Assembly (NCBI RefSeq): GCF_029543245.1
Contig: NZ_JARQWV010000016.1
Coordinates: 1-64,000 of the forward strand
Length of the DNA stretch: 64,000 nt
DNA from: Caulobacter endophyticus
Lineage (GTDB): Bacteria; Pseudomonadota; Alphaproteobacteria; Caulobacterales; Caulobacteraceae
Reading direction: 5' to 3'
Shown here: piece by piece, positions 34,594 through 43,405 of the stretch
Layout of the letters: each line of letters opens with the position of its first letter
Position numbering within the stretch: the stretch's first letter is position 1
Translations under genes and position numbers: made by a program
The notes under the pieces: model-generated
Databases searched by the model: none
What the model was told of the DNA's origin: nothing
What the model saw: only the letters and a program-made list of their open reading frames with translations

Positions 34594-35457
34594 TCAAGCC
34601 CTCGAGAAGCAGCCCTCTTTCCAGGCCCGCCAGGTCAGGAAGGCGACAGCGAGGACGCAGCCCGCCAGCAGCATGATCGAAGCTTCCGGACCCTCCGTCC
34701 CTTTCAGCCAGGCTATCAGCACGCCTCGCCCCGGTTCATAGATCGACGCCTCTGTGGAATCATCCAGCGCATAGCTGCCGATGACGGCGCCCGACAACGC
34801 GCCCCATCCCATCGACAGGCCAAGTCCCAGCCACAGCGTCCGACGACGCAGCCAAAGAAGGCCGAGCACGGCTCCGCCCAGCGCCGCGTTCACGCGCTGG
34901 ATCGGCGGAAGCACCCACTCGGGCGCCACCAGCCAGGCGGCCGTCAGGGCCGCGAGCACGACGCCCGCGACCGGCAGGAGCGCCAGGGAGCCCAGCCGCG
35001 CGATAGCCCCCTGCGCCACCAGCCCTAGCAGCAGGCCACCGAACGCGCCCTGGGTCAGACCGTTCGTCAGCGCCCAACGCCAATCGGCGGACGCCAGGGG
35101 GCGCCAGACAATGGCGCCGCTCAGCGTCAGCAAGCCCATCAACAGACCAAAGGCGAGTATGGCCAGCGCCAGCCCTTGCCCCAATTCGCGACCTGCGCCT
35201 TTTAGCGTCAACTCGGACGGCCAGCGCCCTTCGGCCAGCCGAACCAGCAAGGCGTAGGTCACGAACACGGCCACGGTCGCAACCAGGGAGGCCAGGGGCC
35301 AAAAGCCCAGAATGAAAACACCGAAGGTCCCGCGAACCGTAATCACGGCCGCACCCGCGAGGCAGGTCGCCAGCGCCAGGAGCATCGCCCAGCCCAGGAT
35401 GACGATCCGACGGCCCAGCGTCGTCCGGCGAGGATTGTCGGCAAGGGCATCGGACAC
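34594..35457 (-). CDS. CPBP-type (CAAX protease-like) membrane protein without catalytic residues
   Basis: A 287-residue protein with about eight membrane helices. The GTG at 35457 is chosen because GGAGG lies 8 bases upstream. The segment ALGGAVLGLLWLRRRTLWLGLGLSMGWGALSGAVIG matches the end of a CPBP domain (AGLLLGLAYLRTGSLWLPIGLHFAWN...G), but the His of that motif is Ser here (GLSMGW). The earlier GTQGAFGGLLLGLV occupies the place of the EExxxR motif and has neither Glu nor Arg. It is therefore a likely inactive relative of CPBP intramembrane proteases. Base composition is slightly less GC-rich than its neighbours. Confidence 0.72.
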   Translation of the reverse strand: MSDALADNPRRTTLGRRIVILGWAMLLALATCLAGAAVITVRGTFGVFILGFWPLASLVATVAVFVTYALLVRLAEGRWPSELTLKGAGRELGQGLALAILAFGLLMGLLTLSGAIVWRPLASADWRWALTNGLTQGAFGGLLLGLVAQGAIARLGSLALLPVAGVVLAALTAAWLVAPEWVLPPIQRVNAALGGAVLGLLWLRRRTLWLGLGLSMGWGALSGAVIGSYALDDSTEASIYEPGRGVLIAWLKGTEGPEASIMLLAGCVLAVAFLTWRAWKEGCFSRA

Positions 35458-35558
35458 GACTGTAACCTCCGGCTGAGCTTCGTAACTTAACCGATAAATC
35501 GACAAGTCGCGCAACCGCCGGCCTCGCCGTCGCGCGGGCGGGCGACTACATTGCCGTG

Positions 35559-38150
35559 ATGCGCACCGAAACGCCCCAGCCGATCCGGCTCTCCGACTAT
35601 CGCCCGTTCCCGTTCGAGATCGAGACGACGCATCTGTCTTTCCAGCTGGAGCCGTCCGCCACGCGGGTGACGGCGACCCTGAAGGTGCGCCGCACGGGCG
35701 ACGCCGGCGAGGCCCTGGCGCTGAACGGCGAGCGGCTGGCGCTGAAGTCGATCGCCATCGACGGCCAGGCTCTGAGCCCCAACCAGTACGTGCTGGACGA
35801 CGAGCGGCTGGTGATCGCCGAGGTCCCCGACGCCTTCGAGCTGGTCACGCAGGTCGAGATCGATCCGTCGGCAAACAAGGCCTTGATGGGCCTCTACATG
35901 TCGGGCGGCCGGTTCTGCACCCAGTGCGAGGCCGAGGGCTTCCGCACCATCACCTTCTTCCCCGACCGGCCGGACGTGCTGTCGCGCTACACCGTGCGGA
36001 TCGAGGCTGACCAGGCGTTCGAGCACCTGCTGAGCAACGGCAACCTGATGGAGGCCGGGCAGCTCGGCAACGGCCGCCACTACGCCGTCTGGAACGACCC
36101 CTTCCCCAAGCCCGCCTACCTGTTCGCCCTGGTGGCCGGACGACTGGACGTGCTGGAGGACAGCTTCGTCACCATGAGCGGCCGCACCGTGGCTCTGAAG
36201 GTGTTCGTCGATCCGGGCCAGGCCTCGCGCGCGGCCTATGCGCTGGACGCCCTGAAGCGTTCGATGAAGTGGGACGAGGAGGCCTTCGGCCGCGAGTACG
36301 ATCTGGACCTCTTCATGATCGTGGCCGTGCGCGACTTCAACTTCGGGGCCATGGAGAACAAGGGGCTGAACATCTTCAACAGCTCGCTCCTGCTGGCCGA
36401 GCCGGAGACGGCGACCGACTTCGACTACGAGCGCATCGAGAGCGTCGTGGCCCACGAGTACTTCCACAACTGGACTGGCAACCGCATCACCTGCCGCGAC
36501 TGGTTCCAGCTGTGCCTGAAGGAGGGCCTGACGGTCTTCCGCGACCAGTCGTTCAGCGCCGACATGCGCGGCGCGGCCGTGCAGCGGATCAAGGACGTCA
36601 AGGCCCTGCGCGCCCGGCAGTTCGCCGAGGACGCCGGCCCGCTGGCCCACGCCGTGCGGCCGTCGAGCTATCTGAAGATCGACAACTTCTACACCGCGAC
36701 CATCTACGAGAAGGGCGCGGAAATCATCCGCATGCTGAAGACCATCCTGGGCGCGGACGCGTTCCGGGCCGGCCTTGATCTCTATTTTACGCGCCACGAC
36801 GGCGAGGCCACTACGGTCGAGGCCTTCATCGCCTGCTTCGCCGAGGCCTCGGGGCGTGACCTGACCAGTTTCTTCGCCTGGTACGAACAGGCCGGCACGC
36901 CTTCGGTGTCGCTGACCCACGCCTATGACGCAGCCGCCAAGGTCCTGTCGATCACCCTGACCCAGAAGACCGCCCCCACCAGCGGCCAGCCGGTGAAGAA
37001 GGCCCTGCCGATCCCGGTCACCATCGGCCTGCTGGCCCAGGACGGCCGCGCCATCCGCGACAGCGAGGTGGTGGTGCTGGAGGGCGAGAGCCTGACGGTC
37101 CGCTGGGAGGGCGTTGCGGAAGCGCCGGTGATCTCGGCCCTGCGCGGCTTCTCGGCCCCGGTGACCCTGACCACGGACGCGCGCCCCGCCGACGCCTATG
37201 TGCTGTTCGCCGCCGATCCGGACCTCTTCAACCGCTGGGAAGCCGGTCAGGGCCTGGCTCGGGGACTTATCCTGGGTCGCGCCGCCGGAACGCCCGACGA
37301 GGTCGGCGAGGAGCGCTACGCGCAGGCCCTGGGCCGGGCGCTGGACGATCCGGACGCCGATCCGGCCTTCAAGGCCTTGCTGCTGGCCCTGCCCAGCGAA
37401 GGCGACCTGGCCCTGGCCGTCGATCCGGCGGACCCGGTGGCGATCCACGAGGCGCGCGGGCTCTTGCGCGCCCGCATCGCCGTACACCTGGGCGAGCAAC
37501 TGGCGCGCATCCACGGCGCCATGCAGGGCGACGGCGAGTTTTCGCCGGACGCCGCCTCGGCCGGCCGCCGGGCGTTGCGCAACGCCTGCGTCGACCTGCT
37601 GGCCGCCGATCCGCACGCCGACAACGTGCAGCGTATCGTCGGCCACTTCGAAGCCGCCTCGGCCCTGACCGACGCCATGGGCGGCCTCTCGGCCCTGCTG
37701 GCCGTCGGCGGCGAGCCTTGCGAGACGGCGCTGGCCGCCTTCCACGCCAAGTGGCGGCACGAGCCGCTGGTGCTGGACAAGTGGTTTTCGGTCCAGGCCC
37801 GCGATCCGTCGCCGAACGCGCTCGGGCGGGTGCTGGCCCTGACCGCGCACCCCGACTTCGACGCCGGCAACCCCAATCGTTTCCGGGCCCTGGTGCAGGG
37901 CTTCGCCAGCGCCAACCCGGCCCGCTTCCACGACCCCAGCGGCGCGGGCTACCGCTTCCTGGCCGACCAGATCCTGGCCGTCGACGGCTTCAACCCGATG
38001 ACGGCGGCGCGCCTGGTCGAGCCCCTGGGCGGCTGGCGGCGCTATGTCCCGGCCCTGGGCGAGCTGATGCGCCGCGAACTGGAGCGGGTGAAGGCCGCGC
38101 CGGGCCTGTCGAAGAACGTGCTGGAACTGGCGACGCGGGCGCTGGAGTAG
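35559..38150 (+). CDS. pepN: Aminopeptidase N (M1 family)
   Basis: A zinc aminopeptidase of 863 residues from the ATG at 35559. The exopeptidase motif GAMENKG is near 262-268; the zinc motif HEYFHNWTGNR has His299, Glu300 and His303, and the downstream Glu ligand is in LCLKEGLT. The C-terminal part is the ERAP-like helical domain (about 540-860). It follows the E. coli PepN layout and releases N-terminal residues from peptides in the cytoplasm. pleC lies downstream after a repeat, but the two are separated by over 300 bases and are probably independent. Confidence 0.96.
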   Translation: MRTETPQPIRLSDYRPFPFEIETTHLSFQLEPSATRVTATLKVRRTGDAGEALALNGERLALKSIAIDGQALSPNQYVLDDERLVIAEVPDAFELVTQVEIDPSANKALMGLYMSGGRFCTQCEAEGFRTITFFPDRPDVLSRYTVRIEADQAFEHLLSNGNLMEAGQLGNGRHYAVWNDPFPKPAYLFALVAGRLDVLEDSFVTMSGRTVALKVFVDPGQASRAAYALDALKRSMKWDEEAFGREYDLDLFMIVAVRDFNFGAMENKGLNIFNSSLLLAEPETATDFDYERIESVVAHEYFHNWTGNRITCRDWFQLCLKEGLTVFRDQSFSADMRGAAVQRIKDVKALRARQFAEDAGPLAHAVRPSSYLKIDNFYTATIYEKGAEIIRMLKTILGADAFRAGLDLYFTRHDGEATTVEAFIACFAEASGRDLTSFFAWYEQAGTPSVSLTHAYDAAAKVLSITLTQKTAPTSGQPVKKALPIPVTIGLLAQDGRAIRDSEVVVLEGESLTVRWEGVAEAPVISALRGFSAPVTLTTDARPADAYVLFAADPDLFNRWEAGQGLARGLILGRAAGTPDEVGEERYAQALGRALDDPDADPAFKALLLALPSEGDLALAVDPADPVAIHEARGLLRARIAVHLGEQLARIHGAMQGDGEFSPDAASAGRRALRNACVDLLAADPHADNVQRIVGHFEAASALTDAMGGLSALLAVGGEPCETALAAFHAKWRHEPLVLDKWFSVQARDPSPNALGRVLALTAHPDFDAGNPNRFRALVQGFASANPARFHDPSGAGYRFLADQILAVDGFNPMTAARLVEPLGGWRRYVPALGELMRRELERVKAAPGLSKNVLELATRALE

Positions 38151-38159
38151 GTGTGCACG

Positions 38160-38326
38160 CCCTCTCCCCTTGCGGGAGAGGGTGGCCCCGCGCATGCGGG
38201 GTCGGGTGAGGGGTCGAAAGGCATCTCCACCGCCACAGCCGACCGACTTGGCGCGGAAGCTGGACGTTCTGAGAGACCCCTCATCCGACGGCCTTCGCCG
38301 CCACCTTCTCCCGCAAGGGGAGAAGG
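38160..38326. repeat. Dispersed inverted repeat, family B, copy 2
   Basis: CCTCTCCCCTTGCGGGAGAGG with GGCCCCGCGCATGCGGGG and GGGTGAGGGG (38160-38212); inverted arm CCTCATCCGACGGCCTTCGCCGCC and CTTCTCCCGCAAGGGGAGAAGG (38279-38326), around a 60-base spacer. It fills most of the gap between pepN and pleC. Confidence 0.8.
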
Positions 38327-38441
38327 ACGCGCTCCTGGCGAGAGCCTGGGGTGATTCCTCCGCGCAACGGTTGCGACCAAAGCGCTCATCCCCCGCTTAT
38401 TCGCCTCTCCCCCGGGTGACGGCGCACGAACGGGTACGGTA

Positions 38442-38480
38442 GATTCACCATAGTCGGCGAACTGACTCGCCGTCTGAATC
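38442..38480 (+). promoter_or_regulatory. Cluster of three GANTC (CcrM) sites upstream of pleC
   Basis: GATTC at 38442-38446, GACTC at 38464-38468 and GAATC at 38476-38480, all within 39 bases and ending 11 bases before the pleC start. In Caulobacter, GANTC is the target of the cell-cycle methyltransferase CcrM, and its hemimethylation after replication-fork passage changes transcription of some genes through GcrA. Whether this cluster controls pleC is inference. Confidence 0.55.
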
Positions 38481-38490
38481 GGGCCTGCCC

Positions 38491-41067
38491 ATGTCGGGTC
38501 GGCCCTGGGGTGCTGCGGAGCAATCGGCGTTGCGAATTGGCGGGGCGAAACCCGGAAGGCCGGCGAAGGCCGGACTTTCGGCTGCGGGCGCGGCCCGCAT
38601 GCGCGCCGCCGGGTCGTCGCAGGCCTATGTCCGCATCGTCATTCTGGCCGCGCTTCTGCTGCTGGCCGTCTACACCGCTCTGGGGGCCCACAAGCTGCAG
38701 AAGGAGGCGTCCTCGCCTCCCGGCGGCGCGGCCCTGGCCGCCGAAGCCCAGATCCTGGCAGGCAAGGTCGAGACCAATCTGGCGGCCCAGCGCGCGGGCC
38801 TATCGGCCGCCGCCGACCTTCTGGAACGCGATCCGACCTCCGGCATGGACGCGGCCGAGACCGCCCTGCGCGCCGCCGGCGGCGAAGCCATGGCCGTGGC
38901 CGTGACCACCAACACCGAGGTTCTGGCCGTCGCGGGCCGCGATCCTTCCACCGACTGGCGCATGGCCGCCAAGGCCGCCGCCGCTTCGGGCCGCAGCGTC
39001 TGGGTGGGCGGCGTCGGCCGCAGCGGCCGCCTCTATGTCGCCATGGCCGCCCAGACCAGCGCCGGCCGCGGCTACGTGGTCGCCGCCGGCGATCCCTCGC
39101 GCCTGCTGGGCGAGCCGGGCAAGGAGCGCTCGGTGGCCCTGTTCCTGGCCGATGGCGGCCTGCTGGTCGGGGCCGGCCGCGCGGTGCAGGGCGCCGCCAG
39201 CCTGAGCCAGGCCTACACTCTTTCCGTCGAGGACCTGCAGGGCGGCGCGGCCGCCCTCACCGGCCGGGGCGTCGACGGCTCCAGCCTCGACGTCGCTTTC
39301 GAGCCCCTGGCGCAAGGCGCCCTGATCTCGGCCGTCAGCACGCCCAGCCACACCGTCGCCAATGTGGATCGCCGGCTGATGGAGGGGGCGCTGGCCCTGC
39401 TGATCCCGCTGGCCGCCGGCATCGCCCTGGCCCTGATCCTGATGCTGCAAAGCCGCCGCGCCGAGGCCGCCCAGCGCGAGTTCATCGACAGCGAGCAGCG
39501 CTTCCGCCTGGCCGTCGAGGCCGCCCGCTGCGGGATCTGGGAATGGGACCTGCGTTCGGACGAGGTCTACATGTCCGACGTCACCGGCGCGATGTTCGGC
39601 TGGGGCGGCGGCGGCGTCGCGCCCGGCCAGGACCTGGTCGAGCGGATCTCGGCCGACCACCGCGACCGGGTGCGCCAGGCCCTGGCCAACGCCGCCCAGT
39701 TCGGCGCTTTCGACGTGTCGTTCCGCATTCCCGCCCGCGAGCACGGCGGCCGCTCGATCTGGGTGGACGCCCGCGGCCAGGGCTTCGGCAAGCCCGGCGA
39801 GGACGGCTATTCGCGGATCATCGGCGTGGCCCTGGACGTCACCGAGGAACGTCTGGCCCAGGCCCGCGCCCAGGCCGCCGAGAACCGTCTGCGCGACGCC
39901 ATCGAAAGCGTGTCGGAGGCCTTCGTGCTCTGGGATCGCCAGGGCCGCCTGCTGATGTGCAACAGGAACTACCGCAGCGTCTTCTCGCTGGAGCCCAAGA
40001 TCCTCAAGCCCGGCGCGGCCCGCGCCGAGGTCAATCGCTTCGCGGCCCTGGCCATCCGCCAGGAGATCCCCGACCCGACCGGCGCCAAGGGCGTGCGCGA
40101 GGCCGAGCTGAACGACGGCCGCTGGATCCAGATCAGCGAGCGCCGCACGGCCGAGGGCGGCCTGGTCATGACCGCGGCCGACATCACCGCCATCAAGACC
40201 CAGGAAGAAGCCCGCCGCCGCAACGAGGAGCAGCTTCAGAACGCCGTCACCGGCCTGGAGCGCAGCCAGGAACAGCTGGCCGAGCTGGCCCGCAAGTACG
40301 AGATGGAGAAGGTCAAGGCCGAGGGCGCCAACAAGGCCAAGAGCGAGTTCCTGGCCAACATGTCCCACGAGCTGCGCACGCCGCTGAACGCCATCAACGG
40401 CTTCTCCGAGATCATGATGAACGAGATGTTCGGCCCGCTGGGCGACCAGCGCTACAAGGGCTACAGCCTCGACATCCACAACAGCGGCCAGCACCTGCTG
40501 GCCCTGATCAACGACATCCTCGACATGTCGAAGATCGAGGCCGGCAAGATGGCGCTGAAGTTCGAGCCGCTGCACCTGGAAGACGTCACCGAGGACGCCG
40601 TGCGCCTGGTGCGTAACCGCGCCGAGGCGGCGGGCCTGAAGCTGGAGGTCGACTTCCCGCCCCTGCCCGAGATCGAGGCCGACTATCGCGCGGTCAAGCA
40701 GGTGCTGTTGAACCTCCTGAGCAACGCCATCAAGTTCACCCCCCGCCAGGGCCGCGTCACCGTGCGCGCCGAGATTCGCCGCGACCCGCTGGGCGAGCGC
40801 GTGAAGGTCTCGGTCACCGACACCGGCATCGGCATCGCCGCCGAGGACCTGGCCCGCCTCGCCCGCCCGTTCGAGCAGGTGGAAAGCCAGCACTCCAAGA
40901 CCACGCAGGGCACCGGCCTTGGCCTGGCGCTGACCAAGTCGCTGGTCGAGATGCACGACGGCGCCCTGGAGATGGTCTCGACCCCCGGCGACGGCACCAC
41001 GGTCAGCTTCACCCTGCCGATCAGCCAGAGCAGCCCGATGCAGGTGCGCGACTACGCGGTGGCGTAA
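38491..41067 (+). CDS. pleC: Sensor histidine kinase/phosphatase PleC
   Basis: An 858-residue membrane histidine kinase. Transmembrane helix about 46-66, extracytoplasmic domain to about 295, transmembrane helix about 298-320, two PAS domains (about 340-450, GIWEWDLRSDEVYMSD, and about 470-575), a short coiled coil, then HisKA with the phospho-acceptor His626 in MSHELRTPLNAINGF and a HATPase domain with NLLSNAIKF, DTGIGI and GTGLGLAL. Published C. crescentus PleC has 842 residues with His610 and the functionally important Phe778; here His626 and Phe794 (RPFEQV) are both shifted by exactly 16, equal to the length difference. PleC acts on the DivK/PleD response regulators to set swarmer-cell fate and polar development. 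The start at 38491 lacks a strong ribosome-binding site. Confidence 0.93.
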   Translation: MSGRPWGAAEQSALRIGGAKPGRPAKAGLSAAGAARMRAAGSSQAYVRIVILAALLLLAVYTALGAHKLQKEASSPPGGAALAAEAQILAGKVETNLAAQRAGLSAAADLLERDPTSGMDAAETALRAAGGEAMAVAVTTNTEVLAVAGRDPSTDWRMAAKAAAASGRSVWVGGVGRSGRLYVAMAAQTSAGRGYVVAAGDPSRLLGEPGKERSVALFLADGGLLVGAGRAVQGAASLSQAYTLSVEDLQGGAAALTGRGVDGSSLDVAFEPLAQGALISAVSTPSHTVANVDRRLMEGALALLIPLAAGIALALILMLQSRRAEAAQREFIDSEQRFRLAVEAARCGIWEWDLRSDEVYMSDVTGAMFGWGGGGVAPGQDLVERISADHRDRVRQALANAAQFGAFDVSFRIPAREHGGRSIWVDARGQGFGKPGEDGYSRIIGVALDVTEERLAQARAQAAENRLRDAIESVSEAFVLWDRQGRLLMCNRNYRSVFSLEPKILKPGAARAEVNRFAALAIRQEIPDPTGAKGVREAELNDGRWIQISERRTAEGGLVMTAADITAIKTQEEARRRNEEQLQNAVTGLERSQEQLAELARKYEMEKVKAEGANKAKSEFLANMSHELRTPLNAINGFSEIMMNEMFGPLGDQRYKGYSLDIHNSGQHLLALINDILDMSKIEAGKMALKFEPLHLEDVTEDAVRLVRNRAEAAGLKLEVDFPPLPEIEADYRAVKQVLLNLLSNAIKFTPRQGRVTVRAEIRRDPLGERVKVSVTDTGIGIAAEDLARLARPFEQVESQHSKTTQGTGLGLALTKSLVEMHDGALEMVSTPGDGTTVSFTLPISQSSPMQVRDYAVA

Positions 41068-41153
41068 GAGCGCGCGTATAGCCCAAACGGATCATGAAGT
41101 TTCGGGAAAGCCCGACCATACATGCAGGTGACGAAGTCGCTTGATGCGGAGAG

Positions 41154-42158
41154 TTGACGACGACCGAGCTTGAGCAAACGCGCCCTATGGGAGACCCGAT
41201 CAGCAGGCTGTCATGGGACGACCTGCGCATTGTCCGGGCGATCGCCGAGACGGGCGCGCTGGCGGCCGCAGCCCACAGGCTTGGGATCAACGGCTCGACC
41301 ATCGCGCGTCGCCTGTCGAAGGTGGAAGAGGTGCTGAGCGTGGCCCTCTTCGATCGGCGCCGGACGGGCTATGTCGCCACCGCTCAGGGCGAAGAGATCG
41401 TCGCCCTCGCCGAGCGCATGGAGCTTGATGTCGTCAGTGTCGCGCGGCGGGTTTCCGGCCACGCACAGGGCCATGCGGGCGAGCTCAGGATCACCACGAG
41501 CGATTCGATTCTGCTCTACTTCCTCACGCCCATGATCGCCTCGTTCCAGGCCCTGAACCCGGCGGTCCGGGTTGAGGTGAGCGTCGGCAACGGCGCCATG
41601 AACCTGGCGCGCGGCGAGGCTGATATCGCGATCCGGGCCACGGAGGCTCCGCCTGAGAACCTGTTCGGGCGGAAGGTCGCCACGATCGCCTGGGCCCCGT
41701 ACTCGGCGTGTCCAGGCTCGATCGGCGGCGCCTGCCCCATCGCCGAACGCCAATGGGTGTCCTACGGGGGAAGGCTTTCGGGCCTGAAGGCCGCCGACCT
41801 GGTCGCCAAGCGCGCGCCAGCAGACAACGTGGCCTATCGCACCGACTCGGTGGCCGGCGCGGCGGCGGCGATCGCCGCAGGCCTGGGCGTGGGATATCTG
41901 CCTTGCATGATGGGCGACCTGTCGCCGGACATCGAGAGGGTCGGCCCCATCGAACCGGTGCTCAACGACGACCTATGGCTGCTGACCCACCCGGATATCC
42001 GCCGGTCGGGCCGGATCTACGCCTTCATGAGCCACTGTGTCGAAGCGATCAGCCAGCAGCGCGACCTCGTCGAGGGCCGCCTGGGCGCCGCCCACGACCC
42101 GCGAGCGACACCCGGCGGCCCCTGGCGTCCGCTCAGATTTCCGGCAGCACCGCGGTAA
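41154..42158 (+). CDS. LysR-family transcriptional regulator
   Basis: A 334-residue regulator. An N-terminal winged HTH (about 18-80: LSWDDLRIVRAIAETGALAAAA, RLGINGSTIARRLSKVEE) and a LysR substrate-binding domain (about 105-315: GHAGELRITTSDSILLYFLTPM ... LARGEADIAIRATEAPPENLFG). The TTG at 41154 is chosen because CGGAGAG is 4 bases upstream; ATG at 41187 is an alternative. Its 3' end overlaps the convergent ridA-like gene by 26 bases. The target is unknown; the neighbouring RidA-like gene is a candidate. Confidence 0.88.
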   Translation: MTTTELEQTRPMGDPISRLSWDDLRIVRAIAETGALAAAAHRLGINGSTIARRLSKVEEVLSVALFDRRRTGYVATAQGEEIVALAERMELDVVSVARRVSGHAQGHAGELRITTSDSILLYFLTPMIASFQALNPAVRVEVSVGNGAMNLARGEADIAIRATEAPPENLFGRKVATIAWAPYSACPGSIGGACPIAERQWVSYGGRLSGLKAADLVAKRAPADNVAYRTDSVAGAAAAIAAGLGVGYLPCMMGDLSPDIERVGPIEPVLNDDLWLLTHPDIRRSGRIYAFMSHCVEAISQQRDLVEGRLGAAHDPRATPGGPWRPLRFPAAPR

Positions 42159-42588
42159 AGGTGATCTCGATGAGCTGCTCGGGGAACGCCAGCCGCGTCA
42201 CGCCGATCAGGTTGCTGGCCACTTGGGGCCGCGCGACGTCGTAGGTCTCGCCCCGAACCTTGGCCGCTACGGCGAATGCGGCGTCCACGTCGAGCACGAA
42301 GAGCGTCTCCTCGACCACATTGTCCAGGCTGGCCCCGAACTGCGCCAAGAGCTTGGCCACATTGGCGTAGGTGGTCCTCATCTGCGCTTCCATGGCTGAA
42401 AACTCGGCCGGCTTGCCCTGGTCGTTCAGCGGCGCAGGCGCGACCAGCTTGCCGGCGCTGTCGTGGCTGAACTGGCCGGAGACCCGGATGACGTTTCCAA
42501 CCTTGATCGCCTGAGCGTAGCCGTAGGCGTCTTCCCACGGCACGCCCAGATAGGCGGTTTCCTTCTTGATGGCTGCGGTGTTCGTCAT
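42133..42588 (-). CDS. RidA (YjgF/UK114)-like protein lacking the canonical Arg
   Basis: A 151-residue RidA-fold protein. VGNVIRVSGQFSHDSAGKLV and MRTTYANVAKLLAQFGASLDNVVEETLFVLD are RidA hallmarks, as is the end TRLAFPEQLIEITFTAVLPEI. Canonical RidA deaminases have an Arg in RPART just before the VGV strand; the aligned segment here reads RPQVASNLIGV, with Ser125 near that place. So it probably belongs to a Rid subgroup without 2-aminoacrylate deaminase activity. ATG at 42588 follows AAGGAGA. It is divergent from the AraC-type gene at 42786 with about 200 bases between, and its 3' end overlaps lysR. Confidence 0.85.
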   Translation of the reverse strand: MTNTAAIKKETAYLGVPWEDAYGYAQAIKVGNVIRVSGQFSHDSAGKLVAPAPLNDQGKPAEFSAMEAQMRTTYANVAKLLAQFGASLDNVVEETLFVLDVDAAFAVAAKVRGETYDVARPQVASNLIGVTRLAFPEQLIEITFTAVLPEI

Positions 42589-42785
42589 GCCCGTCTCCTT
42601 GCAGTCCTGGCGTCCCGTTGCGGGGCTGGTCGGCAAGTGATGGCAAGAGTTCGGGGCGGCGCTCAAACTGCATTTATGCCGAATTGGTCGCGCTGAATTG
42701 CCGTTGGCCAGACGTGCGGGCGCTCCCTAACCATCCTGTCGACACGAGGCGGTTGGCCTCGCCTTGACTGGAAGCGTGGGTCGCC

Positions 42786-43400
42786 ATGATCGCTGAATCT
42801 CTACCTCTTCGCACGTCGGCCCCGACTGAATTCGGCGCCGCGCAGCGACCCTTTTCCGGTTCGCTCATCGACGAACGCTGGCTGGAGGTGGAGCGCCGGG
42901 GAGCCGTTCCGGGACAAGCCCCGGATCTGGCGACGATCGACCTTCTGGTGCGCGAAAGCCTGGAACGTCTCGAAGACGACATGTCGGCGGCTCGCCGCTA
43001 CCTGGCGGCCGCGCGGCGCCTGCTTTCGCCTGACGACGACAGCCGACCTGGCGGTCTTCTGCCTTGGCAGGTCAAGCGTGTCGGCCGCTACATCGACGAG
43101 CGGATCGAACGCCGGATCACCCTGGCCGAGGCGGCCGAACAGGTGCGGCTGAGCACGAGCCATTTCTCCCGCTGCTTCCGCGTCAGCTTCGGCTTGCCCT
43201 TCACCAAGCATGTGACGCGCAAGCGCATCGAGCGTGCGCGCTGGCTGATGATCACAGGCGACCACAGCCTGGGCCAGATCGCGCTCGCCTGCGGCTTCGC
43301 CGATCAGGCCCATTTCACGCGCGCCTTCAACAATCTGACTGGAGAGGCTCCGGGCAGGTGGCGCCGACAGGTGACGGAAGGCGAGCATCTGCGGCAGTGA
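42786..43400 (+). CDS. AraC-family transcriptional regulator
   Basis: A 204-residue protein. The C-terminal half (about 100-198) is a two-HTH AraC domain: RITLAEAAEQVRLSTSHFSRCFRVSFGLPFTKHVTRKRIERARWLM, then SLGQIALACGFADQAHFTRAFNNLTGEAPGRWRRQ. The N-terminal hundred residues are short and not a recognisable cupin sensor. It is divergent from the ridA-like gene, so it may regulate that gene (inference). Its stop lies 5 bases before the SulP gene, which is read from the other strand. Confidence 0.88.
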   Translation: MIAESLPLRTSAPTEFGAAQRPFSGSLIDERWLEVERRGAVPGQAPDLATIDLLVRESLERLEDDMSAARRYLAAARRLLSPDDDSRPGGLLPWQVKRVGRYIDERIERRITLAEAAEQVRLSTSHFSRCFRVSFGLPFTKHVTRKRIERARWLMITGDHSLGQIALACGFADQAHFTRAFNNLTGEAPGRWRRQVTEGEHLRQ

Positions 43401-43405
43401 GGGTC

